A DNA stretch of 64,000 bases from Monodelphis domestica. Taxonomy: Eukaryota; Chordata; Mammalia; Didelphimorphia; Didelphidae. Of the stretch, positions 1-12,690 are shown piece after piece (the first letter of the stretch is position 1; every line of letters begins with the position of its first letter). The stretch covers positions 248,092,158-248,156,157 of the forward strand of contig NC_077234.1 in the NCBI RefSeq assembly GCF_027887165.1. The letters are read 5' to 3'. The translations under genes and the position numbers were made by a program. The notes below the pieces were generated by a model, which was given only the letters and a program-made list of their open reading frames with translations, was not told where the DNA came from and made no database searches.

Positions 1-3000
1 AATTTCAAACTTCCATGTCAAAGAAATGCTTCAAGTAGCCCAAAATAAAAGCATTCAAGCACTAAAGAATCAGTGATTACAAAAGAGTTGGTAGCAATTA
101 ATTTAAAGAAAAGAAAACCTTGAAATATATTAAGAATAAAGATAAAAAGCTAAAGACATCACTAAGAATAACTTGAACTATAAAACTAAACAATGCTAAT
201 GGTGGTAAGAGAGTAAGTTATGAAATAAAGGACCAAAAGGGAGACAGAAGGAAAGGAGTAAAATTGATAAGAGGATATCATAGAGAGAAGCACACAATTA
301 ATAATTCTATCTTTGGACATTAATTAAATAAACTCACCAAGTTCTAAAACAAGAAGGCCAAATACACTTGCAACTTTCCTTTTTGTGAGGTTGTAGCTGA
401 GGTACACAGTCCAAGACCAGAAAGTTAGAGTAGAGATAGGAAGGAAATGAAGGTTAGTCAGTCTGAGTTCTCCTCCAAAATGAAGGTCCCATTTTATAAA
501 TAAGGAATCTCATACCCAGAGAGCAGAATGAACTTTTCCAAGGTTAAAGTTAAGACTGAAACCCATGGCATTTGATTGTGCTCCAGGATTATTTTCCTTT
601 TATTTGACTTTGCCTTGGCATCCAATCAATCTCCCACTACGTGGTTAGGAAAAATTTTACCTAAACCCTCTATTTTAATTTCTAGTTAATAGAATATTAA
701 AATTTTATCTTTTTTCTCATGGATTTTCATGGTCATTTTTTTGGTACTGGTGCCACCATGAATTAGACCAGTAATGAATGTCTCCTATCCTGTGGTCCTT
801 CTTACCTTCTCTATTACTGCAGTGATCACCACCATTTCCCCATTCATCCAGGATCCTAAGATCTGTGTCATCCTTACTTCCTCACCCTCATTCAGCTAAA
901 CCATCAAATCAGTTTCCAAAGCTTGTCATTTCTCTCTCTCTAGCATTTCTCATATGACATCCCCTTCCCTCTGACACCTAAAATTCCACTACTTAATTAA
1001 CTATATTGACTTCCTACAATTATGCACAAATTAACCTAGATGAATTAAATAATCAAATATATTTACTTATACAGGAACATTGCAATTTTGGTGTCTTTAA
1101 AAAGCTTTTAATATATAATAAATGCAATCACATATTTTAAATTATTTGACATTAAGTTAAAATGTAAATTATTATTCCTTATCTTGAAGTCTTACTATAT
1201 TGGATATTAAATATATCTTTTGTTCCTTTCCTATATGGCATTCAAACATTTTGTGGAAATATAACATTTCTTCAAAAAAAGCTAAAAATATTTATTATTT
1301 TTCAGTGCTGTGAACTTAACCTGTTAATGATTTATAGTTTATATATAAGAAATACTAATATAAAAACTTCAAACATTTCCACAATATCTTTATGATTTTC
1401 ATAGTTAAATCAGATGGAGGAGAGAGAAAATGTAGTAGTGCTGGGCATAATAGGCTCTTTCTTTGGGTTATTTGGGCCTTTGGTTGGAGGATCATAGAAT
1501 CCCTAGAAAAATTTTCTATGGGCAGCTCTGTGGTAAGGACCATGCTATTAGATGTCCCATTGAATGATACAAAGATCTCCTAAAGGCAAACCTAAGGGCA
1601 TGGAACATATGCATTAAATCATAGGAACTCATCGTGAAAATGCATACCACATGTCACACGACATGCCACAATGTGGCCCAGCTGTCTGAAAAACACAGAA
1701 CACAAACCAATGGTGACCCAAAGTCAAAGGCAGCAAATGGCATTGTACTGAGGGCAAATTTCTGGCCCAATGTTTGAGGGTGGCTCAAGAAATCAAGGAT
1801 TCTTTTCCCATGTCTGTTGCTCAGTCTATATATGCCTAGATATCTAAGGGGAAAAGTACTAGAATTCTGGAAACTATTGCAAATGTTAATCCAAACACTG
1901 TGTGTGTATATGAATGGGTGTGCATTGGTGGAAGTGAAAATCCTTAACATATCTCAAAAAAGAGAACTAAATTCAGCCATCAGCATTATGTTCACTATAT
2001 GAATATCCAAATCTGCAATAAATAGGAGCAAGGCAGGACCAACTCCAGAGGCTTTACTGCAGCCAAAGGACAACCTAATGTATTGCTTCCAAAAATAAAC
2101 AGGCATTGTTGTAATAGCCAATAAAAGTGCTTCTCAGCCACAATTGATAAAGACATCTCCACTCTATATAAACAAGTAGTTATACAGCTGAAAAAGGATT
2201 AAGGGCTGCATTCCAGTCACAAATCTTCTTTAGCAACCATGATATATCAAATAGTCAGGCAATTTTTTCCATGACCACTGTTTATGATCATATAGTTCCT
2301 TTAATCAGAGTATAAATCTGCTAAAGTAATCAGCTCTTCATAGAGCTTTGCCATTTTTCTTTAATTATCAAGGAGAAAAAAAATCTGAAATATTTGTGAA
2401 ATTTTTAGGTTAAATTTAATAATGTATTCTCCCATATCCCACATAGGAAACTCACTTTTCTGGAAAAAAATTATATATACCTCCTAAAATGTTTGCCACT
2501 ATATAACTAGAGGCATTTTGCATAATTAAAGCTAGAAATCATCAACTATATAAAGATTTAAATATAAGTCTGCCATTTAAGGAAGAGCAAAGTTGTTAGC
2601 TACATGAGTTTTACATTACTGAGAACTCTATCTAAAGGAAAATTGCTTTCAAAAAATCAAAATATTGGAATTTCATTGATGGAGAATATCCATCTTCCAT
2701 AACTTTAATTATTCACATTCTTAAAAGTAAAAGCAAGGCACGATAGTTTTATTTTGTCTTTTTTAGTTTGCTATTATATTGGGAGTAAGTTTTATTTGAT
2801 GTAGTGAGAAATCTAACAAAAGATTAACCAGCTTTAATGTAGAAAAGGCAGTAATATGAGCTCACCAAATCATAGTAGTTTTTTTTTTAATTTCTAAATG
2901 ATTTATCATTTTTGTCCACTTGGGAAATCTTTCCATTATTTCTAGACTGCCTAATCAGGGAAAACAATCTAGAAAGGGTAGTATTAAATGAGCCTTAAAA

Positions 3001-3264
3001 AGTGAGTCAGAGCTTGTAGGGATGAGGTAGAAACAGAGTAAGCAATAGAGGACAGGAAAGCGTTCGTGTGGGAAAAGCAAGTGGTTGATAGATGTCATTT
3101 GTTGCTACTGTCTCCATATCATAGATTTGCTTCCTGGTAATTCATACTTCACTTGAAGATATTTCATTGAATAATTGACAGGGACATAATCCCAGTTATC
3201 TGCAATCTTCAGAAGTCCTCCATTTAAGATGAGAAAAATTTAAAGTTTCTACAAGTTCTCGTTC
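1..3264. other. Intergenic flank, mostly unrecognised; L2 fragment near 780-1010
   Basis: AT-rich, no convincing gene. Positions 780-1010 resemble the 3' half of an L2 LINE in plus orientation (a run like ATCCAGGATCCTAAG, then AAATCAGTTTCCAAAGCTTG, the region after the reverse transcriptase). The rest shows nothing I can name; the small ORFs at 1392-1583 and 1654-2002 are not supported. Confidence 0.45.
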
Positions 3265-3410
3265 TAATGGTAAAGCCAAGGCAGTGGGGGTTAAGTCCCT
3301 TTCTCAGGGTCTTACCAGCTCTATGAAGTCATATTGGAACCCAGGATCTCTTGTCTCTAGTCCTGACTCACAATCCCCTGAGTCACTTAGCTGCCCCCTT
3401 TAATTACAGT
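3265..3410 (-). mobile_element. WSINE1/SINE1-type tRNA-derived SINE fragment
   Basis: Reads as the reverse complement of the marsupial SINE: ends in CACTTAGCTGCCCCC (head GGGGGCAGCTAAGTG on the minus strand), with GGAACCCAGGATCTC corresponding to the B-box-like region. Diverged and truncated at the tail. Confidence 0.6.
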
Positions 3411-3614
3411 ATAATCTGATTCCCAAAGTATTTGGGTGATTTATGACTATAGAGACCACAAGCTTAATACCTCTGATCTAGTTCACCTCTCTTAGGCTAT
3501 GGATAAGGTCTCTGAGAACATAGGAAGGAATTTGACTTGATCAATGACTCGTTAGAGAGCTAGTAAGAACCAGACCTGGATATAAATTCAGGTCTTCTGA
3601 TTCCAAATAAGATC

Positions 3615-3811
3615 TTCTTGTTGTTCAGTTACATCCTACTCTTTGTGATTCTACTTGCAGTTTTCTTGGCCAAGATAATGAAATAGTTTACCATTTTCTT
3701 CTGTAGCCCATTTTACAAATGAGTAAACTTGGTAAAGCCAGTATTTGATTTAATATTAGTTTTTTCTGATTCCAAGCATGATTTTTATCCACTCTGCCAC
3801 CTAGCAACCCT
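3615..3811 (-). mobile_element. MAR1 SINE, old copy
   Basis: Contains the reverse complement of MAR1 landmarks: CTTTGTGATTC, GTTTTCTTGGCCAAGATA, ACCATTTTCTTCTG, CCATTTTACAAATGAG and the head CACTCTGCCACCTAGC. Diverged, probably an ancient insertion. Confidence 0.75.
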
Positions 3812-5224
3812 CTAAATAATGCATGTAAAAAAGAATATGGTAAGCCTAAAAGTCTTAAATAGAGAGAATTACAATACCCTAATTATCCCTAAATTAATTT
3901 ATTTTAGGAATTTAGGAAGAAAACAATGAAAATATCATATTAACATTCGTCTTGCTTGGTCATTACGGAGTATTCTTAATTGCTCACGGATTTAGTCAAA
4001 CTTTCCAAAATCGACTTTCAATCACATTTCATGAGATTCTTTGCTGACACAGTTACAATGCACCTTTGTCTGTGAGTCTTTTTCAAAGGAATGTTCTCAG
4101 TCTATTCTTGTTAATACTTCTTATAAGTAGAAGATGGATCTTATTATTTTTCATTAGTATACCAGAATCACCTAATTAGTTCAACAATTATGTGATTTAT
4201 TTGTTTTTCCCACATTGGGCTTCAAGATAATAAGTGTGTTTCTAAGTGTAAAAAGTGATTTATAAGTGTAAAAATATTTGCATTTATCAAGTGCATTTAT
4301 AGCTAGGACCCTTTTATTGTCTAATAATATTTTTTTTATTGATGAACTAAAAGTTTTCTCAACTTTTGTTGTAGTTGTTGTTGAGACTACCTTTCACTAG
4401 CTCAATCAGACTGAAAATGTAACAGTCATTCATGGATCTAATCACATTACTGATTGTTTCTGAAGTTTTGATCTGCTCTGTTTTCAGCATAGATCAGTTC
4501 TTCCGTCCTTAATTAGTCTAGTAGTCTCTGGATCCCAGGAGCTCACCATATCGATGCTGCACTTAATGTGACTTGACTGATTGACTTAAGATTTACTGTA
4601 GATCAAAACTCCAGAACTTAAGTGAACCACCAACTGTAGTCTCCCCAGTAACAATTAAAAACATGAACTACCATGATCATTTCAACTATTCTTAATACAT
4701 AGAAAATGCATTTCTCCATTTTGGATGCAAATTAGCTTTTTAAAACAATGAAGTAGGCATATGTCTCAAAAGAACTGGGACTGAGATATGGTTTTCTCAT
4801 TTAAAAGATATATCAACATATTAAAAATAAACTTGGCATGTTTCTCTTTGGAGTGACATTTCGTGCTGTGAGAGTAGAGTGTTTTATATGCAGCACCACA
4901 AGGGTTATCAGTTGGCTGGTTTTGTTTAAATGTTTTAATTGTTGTTACAGTGTAGGTGGATAGTGGGGAAAGGGTATATTTAGAAATGATTGGGATTTAC
5001 AAAAGAATTTAAAAGAGTGAAATGAGGATTTTATGGAACAATTCCCATTACTGTTGAGTATGCCATAATCCTTCCAGGCAACTGGAAACTTTGAAACTTC
5101 ATTATAAAATTTTATTTCTCATTCTCTTTTATCATATATCAGAGAAGTTGTCAAGTTCTGGTTTTTAAAAGATTATTACAAAAATGAATAATATAGAAAT
5201 AGGTATTGAGTGATAATATATGAA
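3812..5224. other. Intergenic, nothing recognised
   Basis: AT-rich DNA with no coding signal, no recognisable repeat family and no tandem repeat. Confidence 0.4.
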
Positions 5225-5340
5225 TAACCCAGTGGAATTGCATGTCAGCTCTTGGAGAGGGAAGGGGAAAAAAGAGGAGAGAAAGAATATGAATCGTGTA
5301 ACCATGGAAAAATATTTAAATAAAAATTTTTAAATAAAAA
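5225..5340 (+). mobile_element. L1/HAL1-family 3' end, short fragment
   Basis: Shares the order CCCAGTGGAATTGCATGTC, purine-rich run, GAGAGAAAGAATATGAATCG, GTAACCATGGAAAAATATT and AAATAAAAA with the better preserved copy at 5761-6117. Two copies of the same 3' end within 900 bases mark separate insertions. Confidence 0.65.
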
Positions 5341-5399
5341 AGTGATGTTGCTGATTTTCCTAAAAAATTAAAAAATTAATTCAGCATGAATTTGTAAGA

Positions 5400-6200
5400 G
5401 CTTATTATATGAAAGATACTATGCTTAGCACCTTTGAGATGTACAGATGAAGAAATCAAGACTTCTGTCCTAAAAATGTTTGCAATTTATTTGATGAAGA
5501 AGACTACACACATATAACTAAAATAATGAAAAATAAATTCAGAAATGAATGAAAAGACAAAGTATTGTAAAAGTTTACAAAGAGAGCTTGGGGAGGTCTT
5601 TCAATATAAGTCTCAACAGATAAATGGATTTAAGATGCTGGTGAAAGGAATTCTATCTGTCTATTATATAACTCTAGTTACAGGGAATAACATGAGCAAA
5701 GTTCAGAGATGAAACACTTTGAGATGACATGTTTGGAAGAGCATTAAGAATAGTGGTCTTCATCCAGAGAAAGATATACTAGCAGCAATTCAATTATCCA
5801 GGACAATTCTGAGGGGCTTATGAGAAAGAAAGTGAATCCAGAGGAAGAACTGTGGGAGTAGAAACACAGAAGAAAAACAACTGCTTGATCACATGGATTG
5901 ATGAGGATATGATTGGGGATGTAGACTAAACAATCAGCCTAGTGTAAATATTAATAATAGGGAAATAGGTCTTGATCAATGACACATGTAAAACCCAGTG
6001 AAACTGTTCATTGGCCATGGGAGGGGGGACGGAAGGAGGGGAGAGAAAGAACATGAATCATGTAGCCATGGAAAAATATTCTAAATCAATTAATTAAATA
6101 AAAAATTTCAAATAAAAAAGAATAGGGGTCTTACAGGATCATACATATAGCAAAAGGGAAATAGTTTAGAGAAAGTTGTATTTACATCTTCTGAACTATT
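5400..6200 (-). mobile_element. Degraded L2 copy interrupted by an L1 3' fragment
   Basis: The segment 5400-5760 resembles the antisense of the L2 3' end (GAGCTTATTATATGAAAGAT, then CTATGCTTAGCACC, then the GAAGAAATCAAGACTTCTGTCC block). It appears to continue after 6133. An L1-family piece sits in between with a target duplication. Diverged, so the edges are approximate. Confidence 0.45.
5761..6117 (+). mobile_element. 5'-truncated L1/HAL1 3' end with target-site duplication
   Basis: Marsupial L1-type 3' sequence: CATCCAGAGAAAG..., AGAGGAAGAACTGTGGGAGT, GGGGATGTAGACTAAACAAT, ATGTAAAACCCAGTG, GAGAAAGAACATGAATC, ATGTAGCCATGGAAAAAT and an A-rich tail. It is bounded by AAGAATAGTGGTCTT at 5746-5760 and AAGAATAGGGGTCTT at 6118-6132, a 15-bp duplication with one mismatch, as expected for target-primed reverse transcription. 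Confidence 0.85.
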
Positions 6201-7336
6201 CCCCAAATGGTGGCCACTGCTTCAAGGTTCAAATGGCACCATGGGTAACCAACCATTGAAGACTCCACCATGTAGTTTCCCCTTCATAGTTAGTAAAAGC
6301 CAAGGTATTTACAAAAATGACATGGAAGTAAGGGTAACTTCAAAACATGTTCCTCCCATAGCCATCATACACATCATCTATGGAAAAAATGGATACAGAG
6401 TACAATGGTAGCAAGGATGCATGTAGGGAATACAAGAGGCCAAGGCAACTGGAACTTCCAGGAACATGGGAGCCCTTTTCTTTCTTTTCTTAGGTTGTCT
6501 CTCAGTTGGCATAGCAAATGCTTAATGAATCTACAGTTTCTGCTCATTCTCCTGCCAGTTACACTCTTTGAAGTTGTTTTTGGCCTCAAGTGACTGTTTT
6601 TCTGTATCCATGCCTGCAGAGTATTTCTGCTTTCTCAATTGTCTCTCAAACACAAAAATTACTAAATCTTTCAACCAAGTCTACTATTTTTTTTGCCTTT
6701 TTTGGATCATGATGGTGATTCTTGATATTTTAAAATCACTCAAAGAATAAATTACACTTCAACCCTGCATTTAATTATGTGTGCATCTTTGGATTTCAAG
6801 TATGTTTCTTACAATCAGTATATTGTTAGTTTCTCCTTTCTAATCCATTCTGCTAACTTCTTTGTATTTTTAAGTTAAAAAATTACATGTAAAAACAATT
6901 TTTGAGAATTTTATCTGGCATTTTGTAATTTAGGTTCTCTCCCTTCCTCCCCCCTCTCCATGAAGGAGTAAGTATTCTGACATATGTTATGCCAGTTCTG
7001 TCATGTAATACATATTTCTATGTTCTTCATGTCCTGAAAGAAGACACATATTACACATACAATAAAAATTCATGAATATCTTCCTGTTATTTAAAGATGT
7101 TTATCCTATTCACATTGCTTATTGTGATTATTAATTATCCATTTCCATTGTTTTTTCTTTTCTTCATATACTATCCTTTAAAAGAATACAATATTGAAGA
7201 ATATTTTTGATAAATGCAAATTATCTATCAATGAAATAGTCTGTTACTGTTCTTTTGTCTCTCCTTTCTTCACTAAATCCAGATTTCAATCTTTATTTCT
7301 TTCATTTCAATTTATTTTTAAAAAAACCTCACTTTT
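6200..7336. other. Intergenic, nothing recognised
   Basis: No coding or repeat signature that I can name. The overlapping ORFs at 6374-6750 have no family resemblance. Confidence 0.4.
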
Positions 7337-7520
7337 GGAGGCAGCTAGGTAGCTCAGTGGATTAAGGTCCTTGGTTCAAATCTGTCCACAGACACTTCCT
7401 AGCTCTATGACCCTCAGCAGTCACTTTACCCCCATTACCTCGCCATTACCACTGTTCTGCCTTGGAACACAGTATTGATTTTTAAGAGAGAAGATAGAGG
7501 TTTAAAAAATAAATAAAACA
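7337..7520 (+). mobile_element. WSINE1/SINE1-type SINE
   Basis: Near full-length: starts GGAGGCAGCTAGGTAGCTCA, has GGTTCAAATCTG (B box), CACTTCCTAGCTCTATGACC, TGCCTTGGAACACAGTATTG and ends in an A-rich tail near 7505-7520. Internally deleted after the A box. Confidence 0.9.
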
Positions 7521-8254
7521 TAAAATCCCTCTTTGTGATCAACATTCTTAAACTAAAGTATCATTTACTCTTGATTATTCTGTCTCCTTATTTCCTCTTT
7601 CTCTGTATGTTGGTTTCCCCATTGAATTTAATATATTTATAGGAAAAATATATTTATCTAAGTATATGCATGTGTTACAAGGTGAACTCCTTTATCTAAT
7701 TCAGTGATTTCAGGAGATGTTCAGTACCTTTCCTCCATATTTTCACTTTGCTTTGGCAAATTGGCAAAAAATTATTCATTGATTTCCTAGAGTATTTCCT
7801 TTTCCTCTGCTATCTTAAAAAAAAAAAGAAATTCACACCCAGTCCCCACATTTTTGTTATTTGCCTTTTTATTCCTAAATGCAATCTAATGGGAGATTTG
7901 TTTCTTCACTCCCATGAGATTATAAGCACTTTATTTTCTTTTAATCTTTTTCCATTACCCAAATGTAACTTTCCTAGGTTCTTCTTTACATTTATGATTG
8001 CATTTCAAAGTTTGTATGTAGCTGCATTTTCTAAAATCAGGAATTATTGAAAGTTTTCTATTCTAGCCCATTTTTATACGTGTAACATTATACTCTATTT
8101 TAGGAGAATTCTTTCTCATTAGCCTAGATCTTTTGCTTTTCCTACACATTTTTTATAGCACAATTCTAATGTTACCACTATCACAAAACCTTTTCAATCA
8201 ATCAATACCCAGCTTATTTTCATTTACAGAGCCTCTTCTTTGTAACTATCTAAT
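7521..8254. other. Intergenic, nothing recognised
   Basis: AT-rich DNA. The ORFs at 7748-8050 and 8133-8321 are phenylalanine/leucine-rich translations of T-rich DNA and are not supported as genes. Confidence 0.4.
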
Positions 8255-8452
8255 TTTGTTGTTCGATCATTTTTGGTCAAGTCTGATTCCATTTGGGGTT
8301 TTCTTGGCAATAATACTATAATGATTTGCCATTTCCTTCTCCAGCTCAGGGTCATCCAGCTAGTGAATGTCTGAGAACAGATTTGAACTTAGGAAGAGGC
8401 GTCTTCCTGACCCCAGGTCCAGCCCTCTATCCACTATGCCACCTATCTGCCC
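8255..8452 (-). mobile_element. MAR1 SINE with internal deletion
   Basis: Reverse complement of MAR1: GGGGTTTTCTTGGCAATA, TGATTTGCCATTTCCTTCTC, CAGCTAGTGAATGTCTGAG, AGATTTGAACTTAGGAAGA and the head ATCCACTATGCCACCTATCT. The CCATTTTACAGATGAGGAA block is missing. Confidence 0.85.
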
Positions 8453-9019
8453 ATAACTACCCAATACTCATGCATAGTTTTTTTTTCAAATTATCTGTGT
8501 GTGAAGATAGATTCAGATTACTGTAAATAATGAATTTCATGAGATGGTCTCATTATTTGGATCTGCACTGAACATGTCCTATGGGCAACATTTAATTACA
8601 TTATTTTACATACTTATAACTTTGTGTAGTATGAGTTCAAATAGCTATGACGTTGGGTGGTATTTTTTGTTCTCACATAGAGCTAGCTAAGAATTTCTCA
8701 TCCCCTTCTCAGATTGTAAGTTTCAAGAGAAGTGGTGTCTGATCAAAATATTAAATAACTTGGTGTAGAACTGTGCTCTGCCCATAGTAGGAGGTCCAAG
8801 TGGCAGACTAGAATTGAATTGGTTACTCCAGCTCTAAAGAACAGTGCAGTCCCTTTCTTAAAACTCCAAAATCAATTACCAGCTTCACCACATAGTAGTT
8901 TCCAAATGGTAGGTTCTTAGATTGATCAATTACTTTTGCCAATTAGTTGATACACCCTCTTTTTTCTAGAAATGTATTTGTATTATTTTGCATTTTGGCT
9001 TAAGAAATCTGCTTACATC

Positions 9020-9145
9020 TTCTATCTCCCCAGAAGAATGTCAGTTTCTTGGAATCAGCTTTATTACCCATACCTATTCCCAATATCTGCCATGGAGCCT
9101 GGCCCAGGGCATGAATTTAATTACTGTTGGTTGAATTAAATGGTT
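9020..9145 (+). mobile_element. L2 LINE 3' end fragment
   Basis: Weak match in order to the L2 tail (gaatgtcagtttcttg..., tacccatacctattcccaat, TGGAGCCTGGCCCAGG, then TGGTTGAATTAAATG). The final repeats of the L2 tail are degraded. Confidence 0.5.
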
Positions 9146-9193
9146 CAATTTCAGCAAAAAGTACAGAAGCCCACATAGGCATAAAATAAAAGG

Positions 9194-9457
9194 ATGATAA
9201 AAAAAAACAACTCAGTTAGATCAAGCAATATATGCTATGGCCACAGTGATAACTCAGTGCATCTTACTCTGAAGGCTACTTTCGTGGAAACCATTTTTTT
9301 GGACATGGCTCCTGGTAGGTTTTCTCCTGTTCAAGCTTTGGGTTCTCCCTGGTGTTTCATTTTGGGGTTTTCCATTGCGCTTTTATTAGCACTTTGGCTT
9401 ATCTGGAGAGCAACCAGCTATGACCTGGAGCATAAAATATCCTCTGTAGATTTGTGA
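9194..9457 (+). other. Unsupported ORF with one hydrophobic segment and AATAAA after its stop
   Basis: An 87-codon ORF whose second half has a hydrophobic run (WCFILGFSIALLLALWLIW) like a single membrane helix, followed by a short polar tail. AATAAA occurs at about 9467-9472, just beyond the stop. I recognise no family, see no splice-defined exon and no promoter. It could be a remnant of a processed gene or coincidence; the ATG lies in an A-rich run that looks non-coding. Confidence 0.12.
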
Positions 9458-9472
9458 ACTAAGTCAATAAAT

Positions 9473-11138
9473 GGCTATGAGCCCTGACATTGAGGCTTAG
9501 TCCTGGCTTACACATTTCCGGACTCTGTGAAACCTGACAAGTCAGTTGCTTTACTGATACCTACCTCATTTTCCCATAGTGATTTTATATTCATGAAAAA
9601 TATATACATTCTATTTTTTACTATTATTACTATTTACTATTTTACTAATAAGATACTGGTGATTAGAGACACTGAATAGGTGTGACACCATCCTTAGTGC
9701 CCTTGTCATACAACTATGTTAAAGTTATCCCTGTAATGGCTTGATATGCTTGAATAATTAAGACTCCTTTCAACAAGGCTTAAAATATGCCAAATTTTAT
9801 ACAATGTAGTTGGTTATGTGATAGTGTTTTCTAGGCTATATTTTAATTGATTCTTTAGTTATATACCACATGAAATAAAATTTTCTGAGTTCTAAAATCC
9901 TTAAAAATACTATTCATTTCCTCTGAACTGCCATTGTCAAATGTATAACCTAGTCCAGTTCTTAAAGAGATAGAAAATATTCATTTTTGGCACAATGACG
10001 GGTAGTATAATTAAGTGATATATAATAAAGAAACACCACATGAAGGAAAGATCGACATGTGTAACCAAATCTATCTGGAGTGAAAACTGGGATGAAGCCA
10101 TCCCAATGCCAATGGAGACTGTGAGCCTGAGAAATGATACAGTTAGTGCGGGGGAATTGAGAGATCCCCAAAGAGCAGGACCCATGTCTTATTGCTGTTC
10201 AGCAGTTGGTGTTACCCAAAGATATATTCTATAAAGCATACCTATGGCCATGAAACTTAGATAGCGGTATCTATAACAATTTGTACTGGCTTCTTCCCAA
10301 GGCTTTTTGATTTGTCGTGTATGAGAATAAATGAAAACCATGTGAAGGTCAATAAGTTCTCAATCAGACATGACATTCTGTGTTGTCTCATCCTTAATTT
10401 TAGTTAACATTCCAAGGTTTTGGCTTCTATCACTGCGGGCTATGGGCCTCAAACATTTTACGGTGTTTTTCTTTTTTTTTTTAACGTCAGATAAGAATCC
10501 AAAGCTTAGGACTCTACATAAATCATTGGTGTGGAAAGCAGGAGAAAAATAGTGTAAGAACATTCCTGCCTTTTTCTGTTTGGGTGATTCTGTATTATAC
10601 TCTTTACTGTCTTAGGGAGGGAACATGTTCTAGATTTTAGTTTCACTTCAATTCTTTCCTTCTTCAAAAGTTTACATTATTCCAATACATTCCCCCTAAC
10701 CATATTCGTGCCACTGTTATCTACTACAGACTCATCTGATATGACGGCTATCATTTACTTCTACTGCCAAGTATCTCTATCTTTTCCCCATGTCATCTGC
10801 AGCAAAGGGCTCATAGTCTTCCTTCCCAAACCAGCATACAATATCACTATCGTAAATGATTTTTATAAGGCAACAAGATATAGTAAAAACAATTACTGGG
10901 TTTCAGAAAATAGTGCTTCTAATTTTGGTGCTTAATATGGACTATGAACAAAAGTAAGTTACTTAACATCAATGAACAGAAATCTCCTTTAACCATAGAT
11001 TACAGGTAATAATACTTAAACTATCTCTCTCGTAGGAATGTTGCAAATAAAATGTTTTGTATTGAAATGCTATATAAGTGTAAACTTTTTACATTCACTC
11101 TTCACTTTCATGACTTTTCTAGTCTCTTGTTCCCTCAG
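9473..11138. other. Intergenic, nothing recognised
   Basis: No repeat or gene family recognised. ORFs at 9937-10234 and 10360-10563 overlap on both strands and look like chance. Confidence 0.35.
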
Positions 11139-11329
11139 GTCATCACACTCTTCAACTCCTCTAAGAATTTCAAAATCTTACAAGGGATGTCGTGGTTCTA
11201 TGCAGAGATGGTACACAATATCTATATTCAAGTTGGTGGAATTAAGGATTGTCTCCCCAAAGTGCTGAAACCAGACATGTTCATTCGGCAAAAGAACTGC
11301 CTTTGCTTTCTGACTGTCAATGTAGCTGG
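11139..11329 (+). CDS. Candidate orphan exon, unidentified protein
   Basis: A 191-bp segment fully open in one frame (codon start at 11139), flanked by a strong acceptor (pyrimidine run ending TTCCCTCAG at 11130-11138) and a strong donor (GTGAGTAG from 11330). The translation begins VITLFNSSKNFKILQGMSWF and ends with NCLCFLTVNVAG. Codon choice (GTC ATC ACA CTC TTC AAC) looks coding rather than random. The upstream ORF part, 11052-11138, is low-quality sequence, as expected for intron. I do not recognise the protein and see no partner exon nearby. It could be an exon of an unidentified plus-strand gene, a relic exon of a dead gene, a lncRNA exon, or chance. PROS1 and ARL13B, which I recall as lying beyond EPHA3 in human, do not match it. 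Confidence 0.3.
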
Positions 11330-11821
11330 TGAGTAGACTTCTGTGATCCTAACCGTTCCTTTGTTCCCAATCCCAAACACTGCTGCAAAACTCACTTTAC
11401 ATTACTTCTTAAAGGTGAGTATGAATAGGTTTAGAAAGGGATAGAAAGTGAAAAATAGCAGTGAGTGATGCAAGTAATAAAGACTTCTTTTAATAGCCAT
11501 ATTAACGAGTCATCCAGTGGGCAACTCCCAATTTTCAATGTCCTTTCACTCAATTTCTACTTTCCTCTACTAGAATTCTACACTTTCTAAAGAGGGAGGA
11601 ATAAGTATTTCTATAGTGCCTATAGTGCCAGATGTTGTGTCACGCTACTTTATAAATATCTCCTTTGAACTAAAACCCCAGCAACATTTAAATCTGTTTG
11701 TATTCCCTGAATCATTCTCTAGGGATAACAATGAAGTGCAATAATATTAAAGAAGAAATATCTAAAATGTGATTTCTTCCTCCCTGATAGCCATGACAAA
11801 ACTGGTTTTAGAAGTCTAGAA
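11330..11821. other. Intergenic (or intron, if the orphan exon is real)
   Basis: Follows the candidate donor; no further exon or repeat identified before the tetranucleotide array. Confidence 0.35.
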
Positions 11822-12523
<702 letters not shown>

Positions 12524-12549
12524 ACTAGCATTGTTCCTCCATGACAGTG

Positions 12550-12690
12550 ATACAATAACTGGCATTTTTTGTAATCATTTTACACAAATGATCTTATTTG
12601 ATCCCCACAACACTGTGAAGTATTTTTTTTTGACAGAAAGAACCTGAAGTTGAGAGAATTTCAATGACTTACCTCTACTTTTCATAATTG
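12550..12690 (-). mobile_element. MIR/THER1 fragment
   Basis: Reverse orientation MIR core: AATCATTTTACACAAATGAT, CTTATTTGATCCCCACAACA, CTGTGAAGTA, then a degraded GAACCTGAAGTTGAGAGAAT block. Confidence 0.65.
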
